Assembly (NCBI RefSeq): GCF_910592395.1 | Contig: NC_088312.1 | Span: 10,602,001-10,666,000, forward strand | Direction of reading: 5' to 3' | From: Lineus longissimus | Taxonomy: Eukaryota; Nemertea; Pilidiophora; Heteronemertea; Lineidae | Length of the DNA: 64,000 bases | Shown here: positions 26,701 through 38,836 of the stretch, in pieces | How positions within the stretch are numbered: the stretch's first letter is position 1 | Layout: each line of letters opens with the position of its first letter | The notes under the pieces: generated by a model | Database searches by the model: none | What the model saw: only the letters and a program-made list of their open reading frames with translations | Told to the model about the DNA's origin: nothing | Program-made: the position numbers and the translations under genes

Positions 26701-27474
26701 AATTAGTCCTGGAAACCTTTTACTTGCTCTACTGAACCTGATCTATGTGCTCATGTTTTTTCTCCAATGTCAAGTGAAGGGTACGGTACATTGCCCCACT
26801 TATTTAGAATTATTATGGAAGACAAAAAATCTTAAGGTATATATCATGCCTGTTCTAGATGTGCCAAAGAGTCCTTCTTTTATTTGTACGAAGGTAAACG
26901 ACCTTTGCTTGTGGTTGGTCTGTCTCACAAGTCTGAGCGGAGACTTAGGGTACATTATCCTATAAACACAAGGTGTTTTGGGAATGAACTTTATCACTCA
27001 CATCATATATCCTCCACAGAACTCTTTGACGTCTCTCGGAAAAAGTGCCCTCAACATGATTAAGCACTATCATTTCCTTGACAGAAAGAAAGTAGCCTCC
27101 TGGGTATTTAAGCCTGACTGCATACTGCATTGTTCCATATCATCATCTATTGACTTTGCTAAGCATTTTCTCTATATAATACAGGCAGTTTGTTTTTTTT
27201 TATAAACAGTTTGTCTGATGATAGTGTCAGAGAAACGTACCAAGTCACTTTTTGCTCCTCTTAACCCAAGGTAGAAGAATTCGTGCCTGTGGTTTACAGA
27301 CTCAAAAATAAGGCTTGCTTGGAAATTAGTAGAAATTCTTTTGAGTTTATCTGTTATGACGTCTTTAAAAGTAAACTTCTTTTCCAGGTCCATGTGAATC
27401 TGATGCTTCTCGAGGCAAGGTTACAAGCAGAGCTGTTGTACGCACTACGAGCAATCACACGCTATATGACCTGA
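8753..27474 (+). CDS. SESN: Sestrin (stress-inducible GATOR2-binding, leucine-sensing regulator of mTORC1), 8 coding exons
   Basis: Exons: 8753-8998, 18624-18806, 23667-23942, 24222-24357, 24777-24904, 25533-25642, 26393-26618, 27388-27474. All have GT-AG borders and phases join without error to give 463 aa (human sestrins are about 480-490). Exon 2 reads [11 protein letters not shown]: Cys89, Tyr91 and His96 match the catalytic helix-turn-helix of SESN2 (C125, Y127, H132), linked to peroxiredoxin-type antioxidant activity. Residues about 174-280 form an acidic, variable linker. The C-terminal half carries [21 protein letters not shown] and the GATOR2-contact motif DDYDYGEV (Asp389/390, human D406/407), and ends LRAITRYMT. 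Leucine-pocket equivalents T357, T360, T369, R373 and E434 are kept, but human Trp444 is Met427. The ATG at 8753 follows an in-frame TGA at 8714. The N-terminus is shorter than in vertebrates, and an acceptor-like AG at 8741-8742 leaves room for an upstream exon. Intron 1 is 9.6 kb. Known role: cytosolic inhibitor of GATOR2, lowering mTORC1 activity under stress or leucine loss. Confidence 0.97.
10539..10698 (+). mobile_element. MITE, TA-targeted CAGTAGAACCTC family, copy 3 (sestrin intron 1)
   Basis: This 160-bp copy starts CAGTAGAACCTC and ends GAGGTTCTACTG, followed by TA (10699-10700). The base pair before it is AA, so the left TA has mutated. It runs opposite to the copies at 5114 and 7359 and shares the internal CACCTCTCTATTAAGGACA modules. 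Confidence 0.82.
10988..11389 (+). other. Unrecognised 133-codon open frame in sestrin intron 1
   Basis: This open frame starts [13 protein letters not shown] and ends [14 protein letters not shown]. It is longer than most chance frames in this AT-rich window and has mixed composition without low-complexity runs. I do not recognise a family. A second open frame follows in another phase just downstream (about 11390-11540), which could mean a decayed mobile-element ORF. It lies inside sestrin intron 1, on the gene's strand. Chance is a real alternative. Confidence 0.2.
11901..12670. repeat. Minisatellite, about 54-76 bp variable units
   Basis: More than ten tandem units share TTGATATGGGCAGGTTTCC followed by CGGCATCTGTCCTAGG and TCTGCTTGATACTTC. 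Early units are about 54-57 bp. Later ones are longer because GATACTTCTT is repeated inside the unit, and some repeat the GGTTTCC block. Open frames through it are repeat artefacts. It sits within sestrin intron 1. Confidence 0.95.
13365..13595. mobile_element. MITE with CAGTGTTCTCCACA termini and internal AAGGTAGGGTGG repeats
   Basis: The ends are inverted: CAGTGTTCTCCACAGGG on the left and, read from the right end inward, CAGTGTTCTCCACAAGG. The element is flanked by a perfect 6-bp direct repeat AGTTTT (13359-13364 and 13596-13601). Inside, AAGGTAGGGTGG recurs about five times. It is non-coding. The termini resemble hAT-type ends, but hAT normally makes 8-bp duplications, so the superfamily is open. 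It lies in sestrin intron 1. Confidence 0.75.
16217..16269. repeat. Short direct repeat
   Basis: GATGCGGGTCCCAAATAGTT occurs twice, about 32 bp apart, in sestrin intron 1. No function is visible. Confidence 0.7.
17324..17481. mobile_element. MITE with CAGGGGCGGAT termini (hAT-like)
   Basis: The left end CAGGGGCGGATTTAGGG pairs with the right end, which read inward is CAGGGGTGGATCCAGGG. TAATC precedes the left end and follows the right end, suggesting a partial target duplication. At 158 bp it cannot code. CAGGGG-type ends are common among animal hAT elements; that assignment is inference. It lies in sestrin intron 1. Confidence 0.75.
21944..22074. repeat. Two tandem copies of a 65-bp unit
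   Basis: The unit carries GGTATCTTGTGCTTC, TACGGAA, GCAAAGCCTA and GTACTATCTGATTG, and recurs immediately with a few changes. It lies in sestrin intron 2. Confidence 0.8.
26079..26256 (+). mobile_element. MITE, TA-targeted CAGTAGAACCTC family, copy 4 (sestrin intron 6)
   Basis: This 178-bp copy starts CAGTGGAACCTC and ends GAAGTTCTACTG, with TA on both sides (26077-26078 and 26257-26258). The left flank ACTATTGTAAAATA is itself a unit of the tandem array that continues to the right, so the element sits inside that array. Its right end lies 136 bp before the acceptor of sestrin exon 7. Confidence 0.88.
26257..26375. repeat. Six tandem copies of a 19-bp unit
   Basis: The unit GTTGGACTATTGTAAAATA repeats from 26259 to about 26372, with small changes, ending some 20 bp before the AG acceptor of sestrin exon 7 (26391-26392). 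The array replaces much of what would normally be the polypyrimidine and branch region, leaving only TATCTTCTTGCTCTTCAG as pyrimidine tract. Confidence 0.93.
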
Positions 27475-29071
27475 GGGCTTCCAAGTGTAACACTGGTTTT
27501 CCTTGCTCTAGAAAATTCCAGCTAAGTCAGAAAACTTTGGCGGTGATGTTTACCACTTCTTGAGAGGTGGCGTCCCGCGCTTGTTTTCAATGGTGCTTCT
27601 GCGTGTCAGGCGTAGATAATATGGACTTTTGTGTTTCCTGTGATACTAATTGAAGAAGAACTATTCAGCTATTTCTTCTAAAACACAAGTGGACGTCGCC
27701 GATGACGTGGACTAAGTTACCAAGCGTTACGACACGACGTCTGCCCAAGTCCATATTGGCCATTCTGATTGGTCGCAAGATGTGATATTTACACCCAGTG
27801 AGATGTTTGCAGATTGAACGATTTTGGAATGGCGGACTTTGGATTGGTTGTAAGGATTGTCAGTTTGAAACACGAGTTTGGAACTTCGGAGTCGATTTTG
27901 ATTGAGAGAATTATTGGATCGAAACAGAACTGCCACGTTCTGTGCTAAACTGGTGAAAAAACTCTTTGCAGAGGCCTTTTGTACCTTTGATGCCAACTTG
28001 TCAACAAATGGCGCCCGTTATTCTTTCATATTTAAAAAACTTTGTGATTTTCTCGCCCAAAAGGGCCTTTGAATGCACATGAAAGTTTTTTACCCTTTTC
28101 GATGAAAACATTGTACGAGATTCAATGCAGTAGTTTGGCAGTTGGAACTGGTTCACCAATACAAAGAACTTGGCTTCATACTTGAGCCATTTAGGTCAGA
28201 CTGATACCCGATCTGTTGCCCTAAAAATGTTTATAATGGGATCTATATATAAGTTTGTTTTTTTTTGACAAAAGAAATATCTTTTTCAGCAACAGTTTTA
28301 TCAAACTATAACATGTACAAGTGCGGGAAACTGGAAAACATGTCCGCCTTTTTTACTTTCGCAATTTGCAAAAAAATCAGAAAAAAATACAATTTTTACA
28401 ATTTCTTATTTGGCGGATTACAAAATTTCCTTCAGTTTCAGCCCAAGTCAAAAAGTATTTTAATTGTTGCAATAGTCTGTTGTATGCGGAATTTGCAAAA
28501 GTAAAAACATCTGCGAGAATTGACAGTATTCTTTGTTTTTTTTGGTATAAACTCCTTCTAAGAATAGATTTACGCCAGTTTTTTGTCTTCTAAAGTCCTG
28601 AAACTGAACTGACCTTTTCCTTTTTCCTTCGGAAACAAAACAATTTCAGAACTTCTGAAGTATTGAAAGACATTAGTCACTTGTGATCTGATCATGGTGA
28701 GGTTTGCTTGAGATATTCTAAAGCTTGGTGTACCAAACTTTATTGTGAAATATTCCATTTTTGATAAACGTATCATCCTTTAAGAACTGGAGTGTTGTAC
28801 AAGAACTCAATTCTTCGTGTAGGACCTGGGGGTCCTGTTGGCATTTTCATTGGCAACTTGGTGAAATGATGTATTTGAAATGTGAGAAGTGATGCTGACA
28901 TTGGTTGTCACTTTCATAACTTTTTACATCCTGTGTTTTTTGATGATGGTGACAGCTCCTGTTCTTAAGTCATATGATGTAGGCTGCCTCCTCAACTGCT
29001 AATCTGTTATTAAATAGCTTGTATCCTGCGCACAGTCCCTCCAACTATTAAACGTCTGTTTCTCAAATAAA
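27475..29071 (+). other. SESN: Probable sestrin 3' UTR and downstream DNA
   Basis: The sestrin stop codon is TGA at 27472-27474. The first clear AATAAA downstream on the + strand is at 29066-29071, with another at 30202-30207, so a 3' UTR of up to about 1.6 kb is possible. No other gene is seen here. Transcript ends cannot be fixed from sequence alone. Confidence 0.4.
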
Positions 29072-29913
29072 TTTTCTTACACCCAATTCTATCTGAGTTC
29101 CCTTAAAACACTTCTTAGTTTATAGTGATTTGACTGCATTTCATTTTACCATCCTGTGCCATTTGTGTAACAATAGAAGGAACTTGCAATACAAGATATG
29201 ATTCTCGAATTTGAAAAGAATATTCAGTTTGCCAAAATATTGAACAGGATGTTAGCTGTAACTTCTTTTTTAATGTGAAATTGTCTTTCAAAATCCAAAA
29301 CTGATTCTTGCAAAGTGTGCAACGTACATGTTTACAACTACATGTCATGGTTTAATTTTCATTCAATGCCATATCATTATTGATCATAATCTTATGATAA
29401 TTTTTTAGTATGATACATTTGTTCTGTTTGATCAGTTCAAATTCACTCCTGCTTTTGCCTAGATATAAAAAACAACTATCTGCACATTGTAATAATGGGT
29501 GTCAAAACTTCATGTGTACCAATGTAAATAGTCTAGTAATTTAAGCTCGTGTCCACGTATACTATTTATATCACTCAGTAAATATATGTAGAATCGCTTG
29601 AATATGGTAGAGTAAAATATTACTAAATAAGGTATATGTCCCGTCGAATTTCCCGATATATTGAAATGATTCTGTGATCAGCAGTTGAGGAGATGAGTCT
29701 TGGTACCTATCTGAAACGTGGTATTTTGCATATCAAAAACGTGATGCTATACACTGGTGGAAATCTTTCCCTTGTATGCACAGGACATGACTATAAATGC
29801 TGGATCTTGACAGCGGTGGGTTTTGTGACCATACACGGCGGGAGGCTTGTGGGTTTATAGCTCACCTGTGGGGAGATCATGGTGTCCGTCATCCGATTTA
29901 CCATCTCTTTGCA

Positions 29914-30067
29914 GTGAAACCCATTTTTGCAGATTTTGGTTTCTGTACCTTTGAAACCCATTTTTGCAGATTTTGGTTTTCTGTACCTTTGAAACCCATT
30001 TTTGCAGATTTTGGTTTTCTGTACCTTTGAAACCCATTTTTGCAGATTTTGGTTTTCTGTACCTTTG
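29914..30067. repeat. Four tandem copies of a 37-38 bp unit
   Basis: The unit is GAAACCCATTTTTGCAGATT followed by TTGGTTTTCTGTACCTTT. Because it is 37 or 38 bp, the reading frame shifts between copies, so the repetitive open frames across it are artefacts. Confidence 0.95.
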
Positions 30068-30499
30068 CATGCCTTGGCATATTTGGGTTAAGATTTCCAT
30101 GCAGTTTGTGATCTGTTTATCAGGCTCGGTTAGACCTTCCATACCAGTATGTTCATATACAGTATACCATTGTTTCTATGTAGTTGTCACTCTATGCACC
30201 CAATAAAATGAGTGATAGTTCCACGCATTTAATAAAAATAGTGAATTATCTTGTCGAATTGTTGTAATACATAATGTACATGTACATGTAGGTGCGTTTA
30301 GCAAAACTGTAAGGATGCTAAAAGCCTGGAGTGAACGTAGGAATGGAATTTTGGCATCAGATTTGATGTCTACTGTTGGCAATTTGAAAATGTTCAGTCG
30401 CACAACTTCATACCTAAGTATAATCTGGAGTTGGAAACCCGGTTGCTGTGGATAATTGAGCCGGTGATCGATTGTGTTAAGCAGGGTATTTTAATGGAC

Positions 30500-33400
30500 G
30501 TGAGGTACTGGTGCTTACCATTTGGCAGGGCGCTGGCTTTGAAGTGCCAAGGTTCTCCTTGGCAGACTTCTTCAACATTTATGAATTGCTAGGCATGATA
30601 ACTAAGTTCAGGATCATAGCCGTTTTGTTTTGTTGCTAGATTTTTGTGAAAATCTTGTGTCAAAACAAGATGGCCACCTTCATGCCAGTACCTCATTGAG
30701 GTTGGGTGTGGTTTTCCAAAACAAACAAGAAATCGGACGTTAATTAACTTCGACAAAGTTGATATTTGTTTTGAAAAACTTGTCCCTGAGAGAATGCATT
30801 ACCGGTGTGTGAAAGTTTTATTGATTAATGCATAGCCTGTTTTAAAGGCATTGGATAAGTTTCGATGGGGATGGATTTGATATTGACGACACCACTGGAC
30901 ACTGAACTCGAATTGAAAGGAAAACAGAATGGTTGGACATTGCTCTGGTATCGTTTTGGTATGTCGTAAAAGTAAATTGCATTTACAAGGAAATGTACAC
31001 TGAGGAAGCATAGAATGAAACCAGTATAATCCTGGGAAACAATTAATTTTCCGTAAGGATACAAGAGGTTTTGTAAAAGGGTCAGACATCTTTATATATT
31101 GATAGTCTTTTGTATTTGGTGCAGAGTCTTGATTTTACCCTTCAAAATCATGACAATTTCTGAATTAAGAGAGTTATTTCGGTCCATTCTACTTCTTTCC
31201 CGGCATTTGAGTCGCTGATTTACACAAGCTTCGAACATTTGAGCGCACGATCAAACTTTAAACTGATATCTCAATTTCGTTATCTGAATATACAACAGTG
31301 CCATGCATCCCGAAGATCTCTCATTCTCAACTCCTCTGTATATTTCCTTGGAAACTTTCTTGAACTAGGCCTGCTGGGGTGCTATGAAGAAGACTGCAGT
31401 GAGAAAATAGTTGGAAATTTCACAGAATTCTCATGTCTTTCTTCAACAATGGTTGGAGAAAAAGATGATTTTCTGATGAATTTTCAAACTATGTCTAGTT
31501 CCTTTAGCCACATATATTTTCGTCCTGTTTGCATTTCGCTACGAGAGACATATCTTCAGGCTTTCGGTCCATCCGCTGCTTCTCTGTAACTTGACACTTC
31601 CAAGATGTAAATGTATGAATGTTTCTTCCTAAAAAGATGTAAGTATGTTTTTTCACCGCAAGCCAGAACCAAACAAGTACTCTTGCCATTTGAAATGACC
31701 CAAACTAGGAAATCTTTGATGCGCTATCCATGAAAGTGTAAACTCGCCTTCGAATCATGCATGGGTGTCGGCATCAATTATTTCCTTTGTGGTATGTGCC
31801 TCGAACTGTTGGATAACTCGTGTTCAGGACGAGTAAGGCAGTATATTGCCACTATTTTAAGATTGTGGTCGAGGTCATTCAAATGGTACAGGATGGCCAG
31901 CAGGTTTTTCTGGCCTAAACACAACTTGTTGATTTCACTGTTTTCTAGTGTCGCTTTTGATAACTACAGTACTATCTTGATAGTATGAATAATACATTCG
32001 ATTGTACACATAACTTGTGCTTAACGTTCGAGGCCAAAGGCTTTCCATGTCTGACTAGATGTTGCTCACGTGTGTAGGCCACCATCTGATTTGTCGCTGT
32101 TATTTGAGCTACTTTTTAAGACATCGCAACTTTGCTATGAGATTATCTGGTGGAAAAAGGTCAAGACAGGCTCAGAATGAGATGCTTTATAATATCAAAT
32201 TATTGATAATTTCTTTGGGAAAACGAAAGTGGAAATATCCACTTTTGATATGATTAGAAGTATCACGAGCTGGAAAGTCTGTGAAATTTCCCAGTTGCAC
32301 AATGTGTCAAAGTCACATTTGCGCTGGCGTCAGGTTGTCGATAATGAATACGTCGCACCCAAGACTTTAGACTTTAATCAGAATTGGGACTTGATTCTCA
32401 GATAACGATGCAGAAATGAGATTTGTGTGAATTGAAGAGGGTCGAACAAAATTCTGGGGCCTGTTTTGGCTTTTGGATGAGACTAGTAGAAATAAAACCA
32501 AATGCGTGTGTGGTCTGATGGTAGTTCCAAAGTATTTGGCTCAGTTCATCAAATAGGTCATGTCAAGCGTTAACTGTGCTTACAGTATTTAAAATGATTC
32601 AAGTTCGAGAGTGTGTCATCTGTACATCAATGCACATTGTGCACATATCTGATGCACATTGTGCCATATCTGATGCACAGTGTCATGCATGCAGCTGATG
32701 CACACTGCACCATATCTTATGCATGCAGTGTCATGCGTGTAGTTGATGCACACTGCACCATATCTTATGCATACAGTGCTCTATATGGTGATGCACTGTC
32801 ATCTACCATCATGTTAACTTGCTGTTTGGTCTAACCGCCAGACCACAGAGTGCCAAGCCGAGAATGTGTTGCATCTCAAGTTTCCAGGAGTCCATGTTGT
32901 ACACATTTCTCCGGTAGACTTCAGACGAAACAAAGCCTACGCATGTCTTTTAAAGATCCGTCTTGCCAATGCCAACATTTGTACGGTGTTTTGTGAATGC
33001 ATGTAAGAAGCCAAATTATCATAGTTTTGGTTTAGTCTGCAGCAATTTTGTATGGAATGGCTATTGTAAGCGTTATAATATGCCAGTAAGTTTTGTATTT
33101 TTGTTTTTTTTGACAAAGTCTTTTGCGTATGATTTATTACAGAATGTTGAAGCAGTGTTGATACATTATTTTTAAGTGAAACTGGTACCACCCTCTGGTA
33201 CAGAGCTACTGTTACTGATGCTAATAGAACTGTGTTATGCACGAATTATATATAAGATATAATCTTTGGTGCCTGGTATAATAGTTTATAGTGCCTCTCT
33301 GTAATATGTTGAGTTGAGGAGCATAGCTGTCTGTGTTTTAGTGCATCAGCCACATTCTCTGTAAAGATCATAGGTCAGTATTCCTTGACTCGATGTTTAA

Positions 33401-36400
33401 AAGTCAGTTATGATTCAGTGGTAGCTAGTCTCCAACTGATCCAGAATTTTTTTGTCTCCGCAGAGATTTGATGATGCCTATGCGAGTTAGGCGCGTCTGA
33501 ATTCATGGAATTGGCAACCAACTTCTGATTGCAACGTAATGTCTTTCCTCATGTCTGTTAATCCATCGTTATGGAAAACGTCTAATCGTATAACATGCGT
33601 CAAGAAAGGGAGGTCAAAATTGGGATCTTCCGCTGAATCTTATCTGCTGTCTTTGAAAGATTGAATACCGTTACACTCCAAAATCATCAAACAAACTAGA
33701 TTAAATCAAATTTTAAAAGTTAAATGAGTTTGAGAACTGTTTACTTCTTTGAGCCTGGTGACACTTGTGATTGCATTGATCCTTATCTGAAGTTCTTATC
33801 ATATTTTTGTTGATCAAATAACTACCAAGTTTAATAAGTTTGGTCAGAAAAATTGCCCCATAATATCAAGTTTTGCCCAATCGGAAGGCTCAGTTGAAAA
33901 GCTTCCTTGTTCTAAGAAACCAATTTTGAAATGAAAAGAACCGGATTTGAGATAAAGCTGCCAACAATTGATTTGTAAGTGTGTTCATTATCTCAAATTG
34001 TTTTGTGTACAGTGGGCTGTCTGATTCTGAATGGTGGAATCCCAGAGATAAAAAAAGGCATTTGTTCATTCCTAGGTAAGGTGAAATAGGACGCCTTCTG
34101 AGCAACAATACAAATACTGGATTGATGAAGAATGTCCATGTTTTACGGTTCAATTTGACTTAGGTCCTGAAGTCTTCAGCAACAATGATAGGTACATTTA
34201 GGTCAAATAATCATTTTATAGTGTCACTGGGCCTAAAGAAACAGAAATAGTTAAATTCGTTTTCGACAGCTCGTCAAAGTATTCCTCCCTACATGTAGCT
34301 TTCGTCCATGCCAAAATGTGACAGCAGTGTATAGCTCTCACGTTGGATTGTAATTTATTTGTTGGTATTTTTCTAACCGTTTCTGCAAGGTCGTATATAA
34401 GATGATGTGTTGCTTGTAAATAGATTCTTTGTCACTTTGTGTAGGTCGGCACAGTTGCTGCTTCTCAGTTGTGGTGTATAGCTTGCCTGCTGAACGAGAG
34501 ATGAGCCATAAGTTGGGTTTAAGTTTAAGCAAGGGACTTTAACGCATGCACGCTGGCATGTGTAAACTCATGCACGCTGCCCTCTGTATTGTACAGTTCC
34601 TGTCTCTGACCTACCTTTGGTAAAAAATAAATTTTCGTGTCTGTTTATGCTGGGCTAAGTCCCAGTTGTTATTCCAATCTAAATCTTTAAGGGATTTTTT
34701 TGAGTGGTATTCATCTTCGTGCTAAGTATGAAGAGGATAAATTTGAAAAGGGCTGTGGCATAGACAAAGAGCATACATCCGTAGATGACGCTGTTGGTAT
34801 GCGACTGGCCTTGGTAGCAAAGGGGTAAAAGTGTAATATCTAAAGATGATATCAGACTATAAATCCAAAGCCTTTAACTTCCCACTGTGGCCCTTGTGTA
34901 TTTCAGCAGGCTCGGTGTTTGCCTACATGCTGCAGCTGAAAGCAATAAGAGTTGTATGTGCTTCCAGAACGCTAGCTGCAGTGGTGCTTGAGCAGCGACG
35001 ACCGACTGCGTGAATTGTTTACTCCGTATTCACATTTATAAAGTCAGTGGTAGTCGACTTGTAACCCAAGTGTGAGCTGCAGAAGTCACCGCCATTGTTA
35101 CCCAAATCCTCCATTGCATCAGCACCCAGTCTGATGTCCTTGGACCAGTTCATTGATGTATGGAAAGGCAATGGTAGAGGGTTATTATCCACTGACCTTA
35201 TAAAAGTGATAATAGAGTTATTGCTTTGCCGTTTTAAACTCTGTCATACAGAGCATCATTATCTTGTAAATTTTTATTTTGTAAAAGATGTACATGTTTT
35301 TGTATCAATAGTGACCGATGGTATGTGTGCATAGTTACGGAAGGGATATTTTTTGTCTTCTAAAGTCGAAGTTAGTTCTTGTCACAGGCACGGGCGATGA
35401 TCACTTCAAACAAGCGATTTTTGTCGCATGCAGTCATGAAGATTGCGTGTTGCAGGTATCCAAATAACTCTGACGCATCCAGGTAGCTTTCTAATGCATA
35501 GTACTACAATGCATTGGCAGATGCACTATGGGACCGCCAATCAAGGAGATAGTGATACATGTAACTGGGATGTGTGTCAAACAGATTGGAACTTCTACTC
35601 TTTCTGAATTCCTTTTCATAGCTGGAAAGGCCCTTAACATATTATCCAACTTGCATATGTATTGAAAACCTACTGGCTAGGTTATCTTTCGATTTCCATT
35701 TTTCATGTTCCGTGACATATTCATATATAAATACGATTTTCTAGAAAACTTATTTCGCAATAAATAAAGTGGATGTGTTACTGCTTGGTATTATTGATAC
35801 AATCACGAAGGTAATTTTTTTGTTTGGAAAGTTTGTGGACGTCTTCAAGTCGACCCCTTCCGTTTCTGTGCTTGTCATAAATTTAAATTGTCTTGCATAC
35901 TGGTCATTGGTCATCTGTTGCCATCTCACATTTATCGAAAGTGTGCCACGTGTTACTATATATAGGTTGTGCTATACATAAAACATCTGTTTCTCAAACT
36001 TAGAAAAAAAAGTTAAATGTGAAGAGAAAACTGTCTGGAAAAAAATTATTTTGCACATAGGAACATCTTGGGGCATTTCCAGTCTAAAGTTTGTTAAAAA
36101 GTGTTTGCAATTGTATCCCGCAAAAAGTATAAGGTTGCAGTTGGTGATGTATAACTGATGTGGACTGTGTGTCTTTTGTAATTGTTTCAAAATGTCTATA
36201 CGAGATCTAAACATCTTCAAATTGTTATGACTTGTTTTCGATTAGAAAGGAAAGTCCTCCACCATCTCATGCCTCAAGCAGGGAATAAGAGTCTCTGTGT
36301 GTGTTGCAAGTGTCTTTTTTTCACCAACCGTCAGTCTCTGTCGCGGCAATAAAGTCTACTTTCCTGTGCAATTGAAAGAAAATAAGAAAATGACTTGAGA

Positions 36401-38010
36401 ACGTTTTGAAAATAAGTCACGATGAACAAGTTTGTTGAGTCCCTTTCTAAAGGTTTTAGATCTTCTTATCACACTGGCCACTGTACTGTAATTCATGTCT
36501 CCCGTCGGTATTTAATTTAAAAAAAGTTACATTGGTGCCTACCTAATGTACATCTTGATGAAGTCTGTCGTCAAACAGCTCAAAGGAACCCAAATTTCTC
36601 TACAAAGGATGCAGGTTTTGGTGAAAACTGAGAAGCATCAGACTAACAATGTCAACAAATTTAATGTTGACAAATTTTCATGCAGGATAAGACCATGAAA
36701 GGATATATCTCCTTTTATTTTGATGACCCAATATTTCTCAAGCATCTTCAAGTTCACCTTCAAGTCTCCTTGAACTTGATTTGCGTCGATGAAAAAAAGT
36801 TCACTTGTATTTTCCGTTTAGAACTTTTTAGTGGAAATTTCCTGCTTACTGGAGTGTTTACTTTTGCCTCATTATTGTTGTTTACAAGTACCTCAGTGGT
36901 GACATTTGACAAGTGTTTCATAAAAAATTAGAACAAATATATGCCTTTGATCAAGTGGGACTGATGCCAAATGATATTTTGAACTTCGGGCATGGAAAAA
37001 TATGCTGTCATAGATAAGTTTGGGACTTTCACATGACTTCTAATACAAATTCCATGTTTCTCTTTGTTTTTTGTTTTGATAAGGCTCCATAAGTTTTCGA
37101 TTTATAGTTTTAAAAAATTTCTCGATTCTTCTCCAAAACTTTGAAGTGAGATGACCAAGTTGGGCAATTGATATTTGATAACTAATATCCAAATTTAAAG
37201 AAGTTTAACATTGTTTTGCACTTTGATATTTGCGGGAAAGACTTTGGTGCTGCCATTGGAATCGGAACCAGGATTTGAACAACTCCAATATTGACCTAGT
37301 ATCTCGCTTGTGAAATATCAATTTGAAAAAAATTGCCCACCTGTACCTTTATACGACCTCCGTGTTTAATAAACATTTTCCCATCGTAATAAATCATATG
37401 ATATGTATCAATATTGGAAAGTCCATACAGTGCATACCATTCTGAATCAGATTAAATTCCAGAGCAGTTATTTTTTTATTCTGATGGTTGGCACTTAAAT
37501 AATACAGTGCTGTGTTATTCAGTGCAGTGGGACTCATTCATTTTAGTTAAGGTCATTTTGAAGTACTCAGAATTTAAAAATAGTCCCCAAAGTTTGACGA
37601 AATGGTCCAACAACAGAATATCTGATGTGCATTTTAGTGCTGGTTCTAAATTGTAAATTGTCCCTATGTGTACTTATCAAAATAAATGTGATTTTTTTTT
37701 TGGCAAATAGTTGATATGTGACATAAATACCTGAGTCATTGGTCAAGGCTGTGAAGCATTTCACAGCCTTCATCTTCAAGAGCTAGGTTAATGTTTTCAC
37801 TTTCTGGTATAAGAGACTGACGGTTCTTGAGGCATTCTGATGGAGGAAATGTTTAATGTAACAACATCTTCAAACTTGACTGGAAATGCTCCTTTGCATA
37901 ATGCAAGCATTTTGGTTATTGTCTTCACATCCACTACAGCTGCTGTAATTACCTACAGTAAAATAATATATTTTTGTTTGAAAATCTGTGTCTTGTGTTG
38001 ATATTTTTAG
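30500..38010. other. Gene-poor intergenic DNA
   Basis: I recognise no protein-coding exon or RNA gene here apart from the repeat block near 32.6 kb. Open frames reach at most about 116 codons (31239-31589, +) and look like chance. A weak exon-like segment at about 34908-34953 was considered and set aside. Confidence 0.4.
32625..32800. repeat. Irregular TGATGCACA-based tandem repeat
   Basis: Variants of TGATGCACACTGCACCATAT and CTTATGCATGCAGTGTCATG alternate about five times. The pieces are partly self-complementary (TGCATGCA). No coding sense. Confidence 0.75.
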
Positions 38011-38120
38011 CTCTGCTGACAATGTCAGGAAATGACGCTGTGACGTATTACGAATTGAAATCCATCTACGGCTATGACACGTTCCTGACGGACTTGGCCA
38101 GTGTTAGAACAGCTATCAAG
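38011..38120 (+). CDS. Isolated candidate coding exon, family unknown
   Basis: A 110-nt segment lies between a strong acceptor (GATATTTTTAG) and a good donor (AAG/GTATGTCC). One frame is fully open: LLTMSGNDAVTYYELKSIYG then YDTFLTDLASVRTAIK. It enters two bases before the first full codon and ends in phase 0. Base composition is more codon-like than its surroundings. It could be an internal exon, or a first coding exon starting at the internal ATG (about 38022). I do not recognise the family and find no partner exon, so it could be a remnant of a lost gene or chance. Confidence 0.4.
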
Positions 38121-38212
38121 GTATGTCCTGATTAAATCCTGCTTGTCTCTGGACTGGTATCTTTTTGTTAAACAATAGGGTATTGGCAAAACTATCGCTG
38201 TCGCTAGGGTAT

Positions 38213-38625
38213 TCCATTGTTGAGACAGAGATATGGGGGCAGAGAGTGAAAGAGTCTGCCTCATGATCAAGAGGTAGTGGGTTCGCCCCCGGCGAAGTCA
38301 CTGCTTGGTTCCCCTACTGGTCAAGTTCAAGTGAGCGTCTTCCAGTTGCTCCTTGAAACCCCCGATTGATTTCTGTTGAGACCGGGCCAATGATATTTTA
38401 TCCCAAAACTGCTTTGGTGACGAATGTCCAATGAGGCTTGGGACCCGGCTCTCTCACAGCTAGGCAAGTCTTCACAGGCCCTGTATTTACTGGACCGAAC
38501 AAGCCCCTGCCACTGGTGAAACTCGTCCACCGTCGTTGATCCCATCAGAGAATCATATCTAATGTCGTTTATGTGGGAAGATGGCTTGTGGCTGTGCTGA
38601 ACCTGTTTTGACAACTAAAGCAGTC
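38213..38625 (+). mobile_element. tRNA-derived SINE
   Basis: The head looks like a tRNA. An A-box-like GGCAGAGAGTGAAAGAG is followed by an anticodon arm resembling tRNA-Met/Ile (CTGCCTCATGATCAAG, loop CAT) and a B box GGTAGTGGGTTCGCCCCC. A non-tRNA body follows to about 38625 (TTCCAGTTGCTCC through CCATCAGAGAATCATATC). No clean tRNA 3' half is present, so it is not a functional tRNA gene. Ends are approximate and no target duplication was found. Confidence 0.6.
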
Positions 38626-38726
38626 ATTATCTCTATCAAATTCCTATAGTTTTGATACTGATTACCTTCCAAAGGCATGAAAATTGATCAATTACAAATT
38701 GCAGGACCCCACAGTATGAAATTGGC

Positions 38727-38836
38727 TTAGGCGACAGTAGCGCTGTCGCTGTCTCGCGGCAGAAAATTGAACTGAAATCTTCGTCCAAAACTCTCAGTTC
38801 CACTTTCTACCGCTAGATAGCACCACTGTCGCCTAA
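38727..38836. mobile_element. Small palindromic MITE with TTAGGCGACAGT ends
   Basis: The left end TTAGGCGACAGTAGCGCT pairs with the right end, which read inward is TTAGGCGACAGTGGTGCT. The element is 110 bp and non-coding. The inner part also contains CGCTGTCGCTGTCTCGCGG and TACCGCTAGATAGCACC. The superfamily is unassigned. Confidence 0.7.

Noticed and set aside
26651-26965. 104-codon + frame just after sestrin exon 7
   Set aside because: It lies wholly within intron 7, while exon 7 to exon 8 splicing restores the conserved C-terminus; no protein resemblance.
31239-31589. 116-codon + frame
   Set aside because: No recognisable motif, no supporting neighbours, and composition like the surrounding intergenic DNA.
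34908-34953. Exon-like segment after GTGTATTTCAG, reading GSVFAYMLQLKAIRV before GTATGT
   Set aside because: Very short, no match to any family, and its phase does not join the orphan exon at 38011.
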